NCBI GenBank assembly: GCA_020631735.1
Contig: CM036160.1
Coordinates: 2,030,407-2,094,406, forward strand
Length of the DNA stretch: 64,000 bases
Origin: Saccharum officinarum
Lineage: Eukaryota > Streptophyta > Magnoliopsida > Poales > Poaceae
Reading direction: 5' to 3'
Below the pieces are notes generated by a model. That model searched no databases. It was not told the origin of the DNA and worked only from the letters and a program-made list of their open reading frames with translations. The translations under genes and the position numbers were made by a program. Positions 33,007-45,060 of this stretch are shown piece by piece. Positions within the stretch are counted from its first letter, which is position 1. Every line of letters begins with the position of its first letter.

Positions 33007-33522
33007 TCATTCCTCATCATCATCGCTGATCATGATCACTTCATCCTCATTCTCTGGAGCACTTGCACCAGTAACATGACTTGCATCATCCCCACTTTCC
33101 ATCATGAGTTCATCTTCTTCCGGATCTTCTTCATTGTCCTCTCCACCAGGAACAACCACGGCACCGACATCATCTTCTACTGTCTGGGGCTGATGATTGG
33201 GATTCATCAGATCATTTAGCCTATGGACTTCCTCATGCAGAACTGTGTTGTACTGCTCCAGGTGTGTCACATAAAGCTCCAACTCACGAACACGAGCCCT
33301 GGCTTCTGTCTCCTTTTCCAGAGACTCATTCTGGATCTGTTTCCAAAAACGCATGTTGCGCTTCAGTCGCTCTACTTCTGATGTAAGCCTTGCAACCTCA
33401 GATTCTGAATCCAGGTTCGGATTACGGCTACTGCTTGCTCCATCAACTCTGGCGGCCAACTGATGACGCGGCACTCCTTGCGGACCCGTTTTCTTGCGAG
33501 GAGTCGTCTTCACACGTGCCAT
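33007..33522 (-). CDS. Extra ORF upstream of gag: H3-tail-like N-terminus, coiled coil, acidic SIM-like end
   Basis: An intact 171-residue frame lies 174 bp upstream of gag and ~370 bp after the primer site. I chose the ATG at 33522, giving the start MARVKTTPRKKTG, over an upstream in-frame ATG. Residues 1-25 align with the histone H3 tail with one inserted residue: 13 of the first 24 H3 positions are identical, including the equivalents of R2, K4, R8, K9, T11, G12, P16, R17 and QLA. Residues ~45-110 are heptad-rich (coiled coil). The tail is acidic and ends VIMISDDDEE, matching a SUMO-interaction motif consensus. The role is unknown. The open frame, when gag has stops, hints at constraint or chance. 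Confidence 0.6.
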   Translation of the reverse strand: MARVKTTPRKKTGPQGVPRHQLAARVDGASSSRNPNLDSESEVARLTSEVERLKRNMRFWKQIQNESLEKETEARARVRELELYVTHLEQYNTVLHEEVHRLNDLMNPNHQPQTVEDDVGAVVVPGGEDNEEDPEEDELMMESGDDASHVTGASAPENEDEVIMISDDDEE

Positions 33523-33890
33523 CCTAAAGCAAGACAGAATTAGGACGATAAGAATAGATAGGAGGGATCTGAAGGTTAGCATGAATAGGATTGAACCTTA
33601 CTTAACCCAAACCACTTTAAAAGGAAAGGTAACTTAAGCAGGTTAATTAAACATGATGCATGCATCGTACTTACGATCTAACAGAAAGATTAAGTAACAC
33701 ATGCAATCTTTATAACATAGGGCACTATACATGATACTTCACTACGAAGCTTTCAAATATGAGCTAAGGAAACTATAGAATAGATTAAGATAAGCAAAAG
33801 CAATTTGGACCAAAATATCAGTATTAAGTTTGTTGACCCAAATCATTTTGAAGTTTTGCAAAGTAATACTACAATAACTCGAGTGATTAT

Positions 33891-33902
33891 GCTCTGGTAC
33901 CA
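33891..33902 (-). other. Primer binding site of the minus-strand gypsy element
   Basis: Minus-strand TGGTACCAGAGC begins two bases after the LTR end TGTGACA. It differs by one base from the initiator tRNA-Met complement (TGGTATCAGAGC). Confidence 0.8.
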
Positions 33903-33904
33903 CC

Positions 33905-36900
33905 TGTCACAGAACCTCCTAATTATGATGGCCCACAAGTACACGTCATTGCCATAATGACCTCTGACAGTCGTACTTATGTTCACCATAACTTAAAAGG
34001 CCTGCTTTCCTCCGAACAGGATCCAATCACAGGAGTATTGCAATATTACAACAGTTTATTCAAAATATTCAACAGAGTAAAGTAGCGGAAGTCTTACAAT
34101 AATATAGATTACAAACCAGTTTTCAAACTTCAAACCTTATGTAACATTATTACAAACCATTAGTAGAGAAGTATCGGTAGTAACTTTATTACAACACACA
34201 AGCGAGATGCCTTGCCCAAAGGCCACACAATCTACTCGTCGTCACTGTCTTCAACCACGACGGTCATGCAACAAGGCTCGAAGCAGACTTGTTCATGAAC
34301 CGCACCTGCAACAAGGGGTTAACAAACCCTGAGTACGAGAGTACCCAACAAGACTTACCCGACTAAGACAAAGACTCCAAGGGCATGCTAGCTTTAGGGA
34401 ATCAAGGTACGGGTAATCAAGAATCAAATTTTCTTTTGCAGAAAAGCTTACTAAGGTAAGTCCTTATCTTCAATATTTTACTTTTACCATTGATGGTTCA
34501 TTAACCAATTCTAGGTGATCCTAATCTAGATCAAAGTAATTATCATCAAAACCTTTCTCATTCTTTCTTTCAATTCCAGTTCTTAACTACGATGTAAGTC
34601 AGGCGATCGAGTCTCCATAACCGAGGAGCAACGACGATTCGAACCGATTATACCCAGCTAGGGATCCCTAACATCACGACATATGTAGAACCGAATCTGC
34701 ATATATCAACCCTCATTTAGATCTCCCAAAACCAGAACGTGTCCATCGCCACCCGAGAGTACAGTACTCCTCGAACCCGGTCCGATTCTAGCCCCGAGGG
34801 TACACGCTACTCTCGCCATCTCTCCACTCCCAGTGCGAGGTTAGACGTTCTCATAATGGAATCACCAACATTTTGGGCTTACCCAAGGCATGAGGCTAGT
34901 TGCAAAGTCTCGAACACAACAGGCTTACAACGAACGGACCTTAACTGACAAGGCGGAAACATTACATTGAGACTCCTTTCCCAATGCATGTTAGCAGTGG
35001 CCAAACCACCCGCCCGATCTTTCAAATTTATTCTTATCTTTCAATATTCATTCGATATGCCGTCATGGCTATGTAAACATTTCATTTAAAAGCTTAACTT
35101 CTAAGCATAGCGAAGCATACTACGTATTTTCCATAAAACAGGTATCAAGGTTAATATCGCAATAATCAAGGATGATAATGCAGCAATTAGGTTATCACTC
35201 AACTCCTAATTACCTAATGCAATAAACCATAATATAAATAAAAACATTTGTAAAAATTCAAGGTAGGGTTTAAATGCACCGGGGCTTGCCTTGCTCGGAC
35301 CCGACGACTGACTCAGACTCGAGAACTCCACCGCCTGGTCCGGAACCCACCGACGATCGCTCTTCTCCGGAAGCTTGATCGACGACTTCGGCTTCCTCGA
35401 AAGCGAAGACTACACGAATACATAACATGCTTTAACATGATGCTCGATGATAAACATGATGCTTGATGATAACATGCTACGAGTTACGACTTGAGTACAA
35501 CTTACTTCTACGGTACAGTCGCAAACAGAAAACCTACTAACTAGTAGCGACGATTCCAGCGATACCAGCTTTTAACCTAACAAATTACTAACGAGCTCAA
35601 ACATGAAATTAAGGTGCCAAAGATCACCAAAGGGTAGTGACCTAAGGACATCACTCAATCAAAAGGGCACACGACACTTAAAGTTCTCAAATTAACATTT
35701 ATTTTCTATTTAAATAATTAGGGCATAATTAGAAGTTGATCAAATTTTACCTAATCAAGCTCAAACTTTTTCTATGGGTTAAGAATGATTTATAACAGTG
35801 TTATAATAAATTTCATAATTTTTGGATTAATAAATTAATTATTAAAATTCTAGAAAGTTGCATTTAATCTTTTAATGAAACTAATTAATTCTACTGCACA
35901 GAGTATTCAAATTCATGATTTAACATTTTTCCTAGATAGTTTATACATTGAGAAGCTTACACAAAAATTTTCATAAATTTTGGAACTCTACACAATTTTT
36001 AATGAAATAAACAAATAACAATACTATTCATTTATTTGAAAAAGAAAAACAAAAACGAAATCGGGCCGATTCTCTTTTTCTCCCGCGGTCTGGCCCAGTC
36101 GAGCGGCCCGCTCGCGCGCGCCCGCGCTCGTGCTCGGCCCAGCGACGCGGCCCAGCAGCGCGGCCTGCTTCGCGCGCGCTGGCTCTCACTCTCTCTCTCG
36201 CTGACACCGCGGACCCACTTGTCATCTTCCTCCTCCCGCTCGCCCGCTCTCTCCCGCGTGCCCGCGCGCTCGCCCGCGGTGACCGGCCGGTGACCGAAGC
36301 CTCGGTTGACAAACCGACCCTACCATCACCATCTACACCACCCCACGATTCCATTTTGCTACTAAACACCCTGGCTCGAGCTCCGGCGATAGCTCACCGA
36401 CGACGGTGGCGGCTCGACAACCACGGTGACCGGCGACTCGACGGTACAACGCGGTAGCGGTTAAATTAGTGCGAGGAAAACGATCAGGAGCTCACAGCGG
36501 TGACGATGGCGGTCTCGGGGAGGACGGAGAGGAGCCGGAGTGGCCTGGCCACGGGAAGGCGACGATGGCGGTGCTCCGACCGGAGTTGGGCACGGGAGCG
36601 GGCGGCTGTGGTGATCCAGGCGGAGTTAAGCTCGCTCGGGTGGTTCACGAAGTGCGCGAGGATGAGGCGGAGCTAATGGTGCGGTTGGCGTGGCTGGAGG
36701 TGGCTCGACGGCGGCAGCGGCGAGCGGCGGAGCTGCGGTGGCGGCGGTGGCGAAAACGGGGAAAAACAAGAAAAGCACGGCGACCTCGCGTATATATAGG
36801 GAACGGTGGCGGTGACTGTGCTGGAAGACGCGCGACGTCGCGCTGGCGATCGAGGACTCGCCTGGAAGCTGGCCGAAGCCGCCCGGCGTCTCGCCGGCGC

Positions 36901-37997
36901 CCATACCGCGCGGTGGTCGGCGGTGATTGGCCCGACACTGTAGCTCCCCCCCAAACTTTGAATTTTCAAACTATTTTCTCAAATTACTCTCAAATTCATG
37001 TAACAACTTGAAAAACTTCCAATCTATGAAATCTTCAAAATTTCAAGCTCTACAAGTTTTGTATTGAACACTTTTTCAAATTATAACTGGATTTTGAAAT
37101 TTGAGTTTAAATTCAAAAGGGGACACATTTTTGGGATTTGGTAATTTAGAAATTACTTTTGATTTCATATTGAAACTTCAAAATATCCAAACATCAAAGT
37201 TGTATATCTTGACCAGACCTACAACTTTGCTGTTCAAAACTTTTTCAAATTCAGCCTCCATTGTGAAATCTTAGTTTGGGGACAAAAATGAATTAAAACT
37301 GAAATTTGTTTATTTTCAAAATTGCTCCACATTTTTCACTAAAACTTTGAAAACTCAAAACACCAAAGTTGTAGCCCTTGAAAAGTTCTACAAACTTGGT
37401 TTTGAACTTTTTCCCAAATTTTGCTTATATTTTGAATTATTTCAAAAGGGGTAAAACAGGGTTTTGAAATTTAGGGTTTTCGGGGAAATTTTAAATTGGA
37501 ATTTGTTGCTACTTTGATTTGTGATTACTTAGTGATCAAAACCTCACCCAAGGGCATCATTTGGACCAACATAACATGGTTGACCAAATGCCACTCTTGG
37601 CTGACCAATTTAGCTTTAAAAATTCTTTTACATTTCTCCCCAGATTTGAATTTAAATTTGAATCGGAAAACTCGTGACAAGTTTTGGGACTCCAATTCAA
37701 ATTCAAATTTGGAGCTTCATTTTAAATGTTGTACTTAAGCTCATACCCTACACTTGACACTAGTGTGCAACACAGTCGCACACCTCAAATTACGCAGGGC
37801 ATGGACTAAGCATTTGCGGTGGCATTCGAAATTAGGGTTTTCGGGTTTCGAAGCACACCACTGAGAAACACATTCAACCTAGATAAGTAAACTCGTTTTA
37901 GTTGATGCATAACAAGGTTGACCTAATCATGGATGCTTTGCAATGCATTATGATGACATGACAGATTAATTAGCACTATAACACCCGGGGTGTTACA
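33905..37997 (-). repeat. 5' LTR of the minus-strand gypsy element
   Basis: The 4093-bp LTR starts TGTAACACCCCGGG (at 37997) and ends TGTGACA (at 33905) on the minus strand. Like the other Tekay LTR it has a GC-rich block (36060-36950), AT-rich parts, a small acidic conserved block (35270-35413) and a GTACTC hairpin (34329-34347). The right junction at 37997/37998 is the insertion edge; the other side is not in the window. Confidence 0.87.
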
Positions 37998-38536
37998 CAG
38001 ACCAGGGCTAGCGTACTTCTGAACCAAAGTAGCTGCTCGTCTTCATTCTTTTATTTTTGCTAGAAGTACCTTAATGATGTTTTACTATCGCCGTGCATGT
38101 GCACTTTCTTGGGCTTGCCAAACTCGAGCACGGAGCCCTTCTATATATCTCTACATTATATATGGAAAACTTGTAGTGATGACAAAGAACATTATGCCTT
38201 AATTTGGTGTAGTGCCAACATGAACCCTAGCTAAACCATTCCTACTTCTTCTTTCAGACAGCATCATCTCCGCTCTCTAATCACCAATGTGGTCCACCAT
38301 TTTTTTTTACTTTTCGTTTTTATTACTTCTCGTCAACTTCAATCCTTACATTATATATCCAGTGATGTAGCCAAGAGGCAATCATCTATGATTTGGATTA
38401 TTGGATCTATACTTGGACCAAAATCAGATATTGACCCAGGAGAAATAAGAGTGTTAATGGACCTCTAGTGTAGAAACTCGTTAGAGGTATCTACATATAT
38501 GGTGAGGCGGCGCTAATAAACTAAAGGTAGAATACT
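37998..38536. other. Intergenic spacer
   Basis: Mixed-composition DNA right of the gypsy LTR. No gene, RNA or identifiable element is seen. Confidence 0.4.
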
Positions 38537-38672
38537 CATGCCTTGTTCGTTTTATCTTTAAACCATGGGGGTTGGAGGGGATTGAGGAGGATTTAATCCC
38601 CTACAGGTCAAAATCCCTCTCATTCCCCTCCAATCCACTTGGGTTGGGGATGAAACGAACGAGCCCTCAGTA
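38537..38672. mobile_element. MITE-like element rich in GGATTGGAGGGGATT words
   Basis: The ends TTGTTCGTTTTATC and the reverse complement of GATGAAACGAACGA form imperfect inverted repeats. The body carries inverted copies of a TTGGAGGGGATT-type word, a layout shared with a common grass MITE. Boundaries are approximate. Confidence 0.6.
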
Positions 38673-39332
38673 TGACCATTCCCGTACCCTGGCTGCAACC
38701 ACTCTTATTGTCGCCCCCTTCGAAACCCTAGCTGGGTGTGCGGTGCTGGCACATCCTTGCATGACATTCCATATCCCTATACGAGGATACCATATGGAGA
38801 CGTTACTGGTGCTGTTGTGGAGTTTATCAGCACTAACGTAAAGGCAGCAACTGCCGAGATAGAGGACGATAGACTATTTTCTCAGCATTGACGTGCACGA
38901 GGTTGGGCCAGGCTACTCAAATTCTTCTTTTGCTACACTGTGCCGCTGGTCATAACGAGATCTTTGGTCTTCTCTGGTTGAACATGGTAGAAATTTTATT
39001 TTGTTAGTTTTCATACATTTACTTTAAGCTTAATAACAAAATCACAATATTGTGGAACTACTTAACATAATACTACAACCTTAATATATCTTTGTGAGGG
39101 AATACAAATCTTGTGAGTTGTGAGTGACAATATATGTAGTTACATGCATATAATCAGTCGCCATCAATCTTTATTAGAAAGTTATATAGACGGTGCAAAA
39201 TTATCTAGAACAGCAAGTAAAAGGGAAGGAAAGGCAGTGACGAGATAGCTATCATTGCGCCCTGATGGGACTAATTTCTGTTATAAGTTATACGTTTCAA
39301 CAATGAGGTAATTAATTAATGAAAGCCATATA

Positions 39333-39488
39333 CTCCCCCGTTTCAAATTATAGTCGCTCTGACTTTTTTTATATCTATTTTGCTATGCATTTACGCCCTG
39401 TTTGCTTGGCTGAAAAGAGACAGATATATAGCAAAATTGATGTACCGAAAAAATTAAAGAGACTTATAATTTAAAATGGAAGAAGTAG
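39333..39488. mobile_element. Stowaway-type MITE
   Basis: The start CTCCCCCGTTTCAAATTATA and an end homologous to inverted Stowaway termini (GACTTATAATTTAAAATGGA then AGAAGTAG) are flanked by TA on both sides (39331-39332 and 39489-39490), the Tc1/mariner target duplication. A short foreign piece resembling the hAT MITE end (GCCCTGTTTGCTTGGCTGAA) sits in the middle. Confidence 0.75.
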
Positions 39489-39859
39489 TACTTATCTTCG
39501 TCGTGCCGTCATATTTCTAGTTAGTCATCATGTTTTGGCAGTCTAATAAAGTGGACTGCTGGGGGTAGGTCGATCGATCGCAAGTCGAGACAACTAGGTA
39601 ACTAATCTGATCGCTTGTTGACTTGTATGCGATTGCACAATGCAACCTATAGACAATAGGTCTAGGTGAAAAGGAGTATCCAGTATACATCATCAACAGT
39701 ACATGTTTTTTAGTCAACGACTGGGGTTTAACATTACCCCACCTGATATATTGCAGCCACAGATACCGACACAAAGCCGGGGGTGGCGGCACCTCCACCG
39801 TCGAGCTGAGATCTTGCATGCCGCGATGAGGCGTGAATGATCAGGTGCCATGCCTATTA

Positions 39860-40090
39860 GGGCATGTTTGGTTTTAATTTGTTAAAGTTTAACTCCTATC
39901 ACATCAATGTTTCCTCAAATGCATGGAGTACTAAATGTAGACTAATTGCATGCATGTCGGCACAGATTAAGAGTAATTTACGAGACGAATCTATTAAGCC
40001 TAATTAGTTCAAGATTGGAAACTTTTTGTCAAATAAGACGAAAGTGCTACAGTGTTTATTAAACTTTAACTCTTCAAATCAAACACCCCC
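39860..40090. mobile_element. Tourist-type (PIF/Harbinger) MITE
   Basis: A 231-bp element with imperfect inverted repeats: the left end GGGCATGTTTGGTTTTAATT against the right end, whose reverse complement starts GGGGGTGTTTGATTTGAA. The target duplication TTA is exact (39857-39859 and 40091-40093), diagnostic of Tourist/Harbinger. Confidence 0.85.
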
Positions 40091-40111
40091 TTAATACCAC
40101 ATCATGCCTAT

Positions 40112-40353
40112 GGGTATGTTCACTTCCCATGCAAACCCAAAATATTTCCTCTTCTACCAATCACATCGAATCTTTGGACGCATGCATGAAGCATTAAATG
40201 TAGGTAAAAAAATAACTAATTGCATAGTTTGTCTGTAAATATCGAGACGAATCTTTTGAGCCTAGTTAGTCCATGGTTAGACAAATTTTGTCAAATAATA
40301 ACGAAAGATGTCACAGTAATTTTTCATCCACTTTTTACCAACTGAACACACCA
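40112..40353. mobile_element. MITE of the GAGACGAATC family
   Basis: Ends GGGTATGTTCACTT and (reverse complement) TGGTGTGTTCAGTT. The core has CACATCGAATCTTTGGACGC and GAGACGAATCTTTTGAGCCT, shared with 18947-19187 and 54553-54793. Target duplication not certain. Confidence 0.75.
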
Positions 40354-40519
40354 TATGTTTCCGAAGTTCTCAACATATAAGTAGGAGCAGGGAAGAGTGA
40401 GCTGTCTTCGGCATGAGAGCTGGCGCAGTAGATTCCCGCTGAACGCTAGCTATCTGCCCGACTTGCCAGCCAATTATATGTTGCTGCCGTGGATCGTCTG
40501 TAGACGCATGCATGGAAAG

Positions 40520-40755
40520 TACTCCCTCAATGCAATTGCGGGATCTCTGTTGGTCAAACTAACTTAAGTTTAACTAAATTTATAATAAATAGTATTATTA
40601 TTTATATCTTTAAATAAATTTATTATGAAAATATATTCTATATCTAATCTAAGGATACTTGTTTTTTGCATCATAAATGTTTGTATTTTTTTATATAAAT
40701 TTAGTCAAAGTTTAAATTGTTTAACTTTTTGAAAAGCAAGAATTGCATTGTTTTG
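40520..40755. mobile_element. Stowaway-like MITE, AT-rich
   Basis: It begins TACTCCCTCAATGCAATTGC; an approximately inverted end (AAGAATTGCATTG) lies near 40738-40751. The interior resembles the TTTGACTAAATTTA-type sequence of long Stowaway members. Exact boundaries are unsure. Confidence 0.55.
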
Positions 40756-40778
40756 TGGGATGATAACTGTGTCCATGT

Positions 40779-41115
40779 ATGATGGCTCGTCCCGTCGGCG
40801 CGCGTGAGCAGGAGCCCTACAGCGGCGCGGGCCACGCAGTTTGCCTGCGGGTGTGCCAATGGTGGGGTAGCGTCCTGTGGGTGTCCCCTTCACCGGATCC
40901 GGCGGCCCTCGTGGCCGAATTTGGTGGAGCTGTTGATGTCCACTCGGGGTTGGGCCCTAGGTGGTGCGCAGGTAGTGGTGCAGTGTTTTTCTACGCGTGC
41001 GTGTGCAAGGGTGCAGCAGCGGCACGGTGTGCGCGGTTTGGCCCCGTGTGAGACGGCAGCGGGGCTGCATGCCCGTGGGCAATTTCTGGCGTGCCCCGCC
41101 GCACGATGGCGTGTG
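40779..41115. other. GC-rich block left of the solo LTR, unrecognised
   Basis: GC-rich sequence with short open frames in several frames and no recognisable domain. It probably continued across the LTR insertion into 43706-43950. It may be part of an older element or a decayed gene; I see no evidence for a functional gene. Confidence 0.35.
41111..41115. repeat. Solo-LTR target duplication, left (GTGTG)
   Basis: GTGTG directly precedes the LTR start TGAAAG and is repeated exactly at 43701-43705. Confidence 0.85.
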
Positions 41116-43700
41116 TGAAAGGTCCTTGTTTGGTTTTGGTAATTGAGTGACAACTTAGGTGGACTAATATGTGGTTATGTGAGATACACAGGAGATTAGT
41201 CCACATGTGATGGTGTCATGAAGGAGCTCATTGCATATGAGACATGACATGGAGTCATGTGGCCAAGGTGATAAAGATCAAGATGAGGCTTGGCTCGACG
41301 GACCGGTTGCAAGTGTGAAGGGCAAGTCAGAGGCTTTGGAGTGAGGGACCGCGTGTGACGGTGAAGCTTGAGCATGACTTGGCGCCGATGGACCGACGCA
41401 ACGGTGAAGAGCAAGTGAGGTCAAGATCGATGGACCAAGGTCACATGATGATATGAAGTGGATCATATCATTTGTGATATGGTTGGTGCATGTGTTGCAT
41501 CAATGTCGGAGGAGATGGAGTGGAATGCGCAAGGCAAAGGTATAACCTAGGGCATTTCCATTTCACCGGTCATAGGTGTGTAGAGAAGTTTATGACCGGG
41601 TTTTAGGATAGATGGCCGTACTATTAAGAGGGGCAAACTTGTTTGCATATCGGTCATCTAGTGCCACTCGAGTGATCTAACTATGCATCGTTGCTAGGAT
41701 CGAGTGGCGTGGCAAGTTGAGTGGTTAACTCCTTCGGTAAAATGATTGTGAAGATGCTAACACACGTACACAAGGTGGTGATCACTTGTTGGTGTTGGCA
41801 CATTTGCGAAGGCGGCGGAGTTTGAGCGGTAGAGAAGGGTTTGGGTTCCTTTCTCCCTCCCGCCGAGCGTGCAAGCGCGGGATTCAGACGATTTCGGGGA
41901 AATGAAATGCCTATTTTCCACTATGCCGGAAGTCGGAAAAGAAACGGAGGCGAACGGAGATCACAGTGGTGACCGGACGCTGCACCGGACGCGGTCACGG
42001 TATGACCGGACGTGTCCGGTCAGTACAGCGCAACAGTCAGGCGCGCGGGCTAGGGTTTGCAACCGGCGCGTCCAGTCACTCGCGGGACCGGCGCGTCCGG
42101 TCAGGCACCCAGAGGAGCAGTGCGTGGCGAAGGTCGATCGGGCGCGGTGCGCGTCCGGTCACACACGATCGGACGCGTCCGGTCGTCGGAGGAGCTTACT
42201 GGACTCCGACCAGACGCTGGCACTGTCGCGTCCGGTCGTTGTGTTGAGCGCGTCCGGTCATGTTGTCGTGCGCGCGGGCGCTGTGCGATCGGCGCGTCCG
42301 GTCGTTTGAGCGACGCGTCCGGTCGTTGCTTCGCGAAATAGCCGTTGTGTGATCGGCGCGTCCGGTCAGTTGGACCAGCGCGTCCGGTCGGTGGTTCGCG
42401 AAAAAGCCGTTGCGTGACCGGCGCGTCCGGTCAGTGTGACCAGCGCGTCCGGTCAGCGCGACAGCGGCTGTTTTAAGTTCGTAACGGCTAGTTCTGACGC
42501 GCACTGTTTTTGCTTGTCCTGTAGTGACCAACGCGTCCGGTCACCCTGACCGGAGCGTCCGGTCAACGCGTGTTGTGCCCAGTGAAGGGGTACAACGGCT
42601 ATTTTCGTGGAGGGGCTTATAAATAGCCCATTGGCCGGTCTTAGCCGGCAGCTGAGCACACTATAGTCTTTGTGACTTGTGTGGTAGTGCTTGGGAGCCC
42701 TCTAACTCACTCATGCTTGATAGTGTTCATCAGATCGAGTGAGAGAGCGATTCTAGTGCGTTGCTTTGAGAGTTTGCATCGTGTGGCACTAGGTGATCGT
42801 GTTGCAAGCCGGTGGTGCTTGTTACTCTTGGAGGTTGCCACCTCCTAGACGGCTTGGTGGCTTGTGGCTCCGTCGAAGCTCGCAAGAAGATTGTGCGAGG
42901 CTCCGGAGAAGCTTTGTGAGGGGGATTGTGCTCACCCCGCGGGAATCGCGAAGAGCAACTCTAGTTGAGCGTGTCATTGAGCTACCACACTTTATGGTGG
43001 GTTCTTGCGGTGCCTTTTGAGAGGCTCGGTGTGTGACCGATTAGCCGCCGAACCACGAAGTGTTGGTCGACACAACGGGGACGTAGCTTGGTGGCAACCA
43101 AGTGAACCTCGGGAGAAAAATCACCGTGTCAACATTGTTCTTCATCTTCTCGGTGGTTTGCCTTCGTACAACACAAGCTTGTATTTACTTTCATATATAC
43201 TTGTGCTTGTGTAGTTGCTCTCTTAACTAGTTTGCTTGTGTAGCTTGCTAGTTGTCTTCTTGCTTGTGTAGCTAGAAGCTTCCCCTTGCGTGACTAATTT
43301 GGTTTGTGTAACCTTGTTAGTCACATTGCTTAGTTTGTGTAGCTAAGTGACTTGTGCTCTCTAATTTGACATTAGTTGCCTTGTTATTGAGCTTTGCTAG
43401 TGAGCTTAGGAGCTTTGTGCTTTTGCTTCACTAGTTGTTTAGGAGCTCCCTCGGTTGGCAAAGTACTAGTGCATAGGTTTGTGTGACCTTGCTCTAGAAT
43501 TGAGTAGGTGAGCTCTTGGTAAGCTTAGCACCTTAGTTGCTTAATTAGGATCTTTGCAAGGTGCTAGAGAACTTAGATAGAGGGGTGTAGTCTTGGCTAG
43601 ATCGATAAGTTTAATTCCGCATTTGTTTTGGTTAGCCAACGCGTTTAAGTTTTAGAAAGGACTATTCACCCCCCCTCTAGTCCGCCATCTCGACCCTTCA
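41116..43700 (+). mobile_element. Solo LTR of a Maximus/SIRE-type Copia element
   Basis: A 2585-bp LTR starting TGAAAGGTCC and ending GACCCTTCA, flanked by the perfect 5-bp duplication GTGTG, with no internal domain nearby. Solo LTRs arise by recombination between the two LTRs of one element. It is related to, but distinct from, the LTRs of the Copia element at 343-10926. They share the start and end, the CpG-rich array, the TATA box and the ACCCCCCCTCTAG run before the end. Confidence 0.92.
41975..42565. repeat. CpG-rich GCGTCCGGTC array in the solo LTR
   Basis: More than a dozen GCGTCCGGTC or near units lie here in U3, with the same GACCGGCGCGTCCGGTCA form as in the intact Copia element. 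The array ends about 55 bp upstream of the TATA box at 42618-42625. Confidence 0.88.
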
Positions 43701-45060
43701 GTGTGGTGGGGCCCCTGCGGGAGCGCCGGTGGTGATGCGCTCTGGTGTTCTCGCCATCGTTCGGCTCCTCATGCTGCCCTCCCCTCTGTACCGCTCTCTT
43801 TGGTCGTTTCCAGCCATTGAGGGCCTATTCTGTCTCTTGACGAGGAGGGAAGAGCATTGTTTGGGCATAGCGATGGTGTTGGCCATGCCTGTCTCCACGG
43901 TGGTGGTGACGGCGTGGTGGCGGCATCGGGCCGTTTGCTTTGGAGACTAGACGAGGCAACTATATATTGTTGTTTAGGCCGGTGCTGAAGGTAATAACAT
44001 GTACTCTTCGGCGTCGGCGTTGTGCCCACTGCTCATGCGCGCTGTCCAGAGCTGATCAAGCAGTCGAGTACAAGGCAAATGTTGCCTCATCTACGGGGCC
44101 ACTTGTAAGGGTTCTAGGCAAAAACACAGCTCAATTTAGTTAGGCCAGCGACGAGGGACGACGCCCTCGAGTGGAATTTCCTTCTTGGAGCACACCATCC
44201 CACATATGACTTAGCTTTCAACCTCTTAATGAAATCTACCCACATCACATCCATTAAGTGCAATTATTGCTAATATACCAAACATCCCTATGTTGCTATT
44301 TGTTTTGATGTTCCATCATCTTGTAATTCGATTTAATTCTATTAATTTTTATTGGGATCATTTCATTTATTTGCCCAATGTGAATAAGAACTAATGTAAG
44401 AGCATGTAGTCTTATCTTATATGCCCAACGGTTTTATTTTAAGCGCAAAATATATATGGTGGAATTTTAGTCGAATACAACTATCTTTGCCGCTCCAGTG
44501 TAGTACAGGTCAAAGGTAATTGAGAATCCCAATAAGGTGATTTCAGCTTTAGCGAAAGGCACCACACCCTTCACATGGATAGATGATGACAAATTCTACG
44601 TAGTTTACATTGAATTGAAGAAAGAAAGAAAAAGAAGTCCAGCTGCATGCTCAACGTACCTACACGCTTGCTTCCCTGTTTTTTAGAGAACGCGCTTAGA
44701 TCGTGTTCCATACTTCCCTGTAATTAAGCAAGTCAATGAGTCGTTCCATACTTCCATATGATCGACATCGATCGATAGATCGAGAGAACAGAGATTAAGG
44801 TAAGGCATGTATGGTATGGCAGCAACCAGCGCAGCCCTCGCCGACATCAGCTTTGATCCGGCATGATTGAGCAACAGCTAGCGTACGTGTCCAATGTCTC
44901 CTCGGTCGCCAACTTTGCATTGCGTTGGCCTGGCCCCATAGATCGAGATGATTATAAGTAGAATGCATTGCATCCACTGTATGTAAGGAGTAGCTCATCC
45001 CAAATGCACCCTAGGAAGTATACATATATTATCGGTAATGCTAAGGTGCGGGAGTCGGTC
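43701..45060. other. Intergenic spacer
   Basis: The right target duplication GTGTG (43701-43705) is followed by a GC-rich block to ~43950 and then ordinary spacer. No gene recognised. Confidence 0.4.

Larger units (their letters stand above)
29860..37997 (-). mobile_element. Ty3/gypsy element, Tekay-like, truncated in this assembly
   Basis: On the minus strand: 5' LTR (37997 down to 33905), primer binding site, extra upstream ORF, gag, protease, RT and RNase H. At 29859/29860 it stops abruptly against the 3' LTR of the plus-strand Tekay element, just after the VIADALSRK end of RNase H. The integrase and 3' LTR should lie beyond the other element and are presumably in the gap. This fits insertion of the plus-strand element into this one. 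Lineage is inferred from ORF order and LTR type; its chromodomain is not visible. Confidence 0.88.

Noticed and set aside
36469..37011. 180-codon frame in the minus-element LTR
   Set aside because: Same cause: a GC-rich LTR block with overlapping frames on both strands.
40779..41118. Two overlapping ~90-100-codon frames left of the solo LTR
   Set aside because: Overlapping frames in GC-rich DNA with no recognisable domain, partly running into the LTR.
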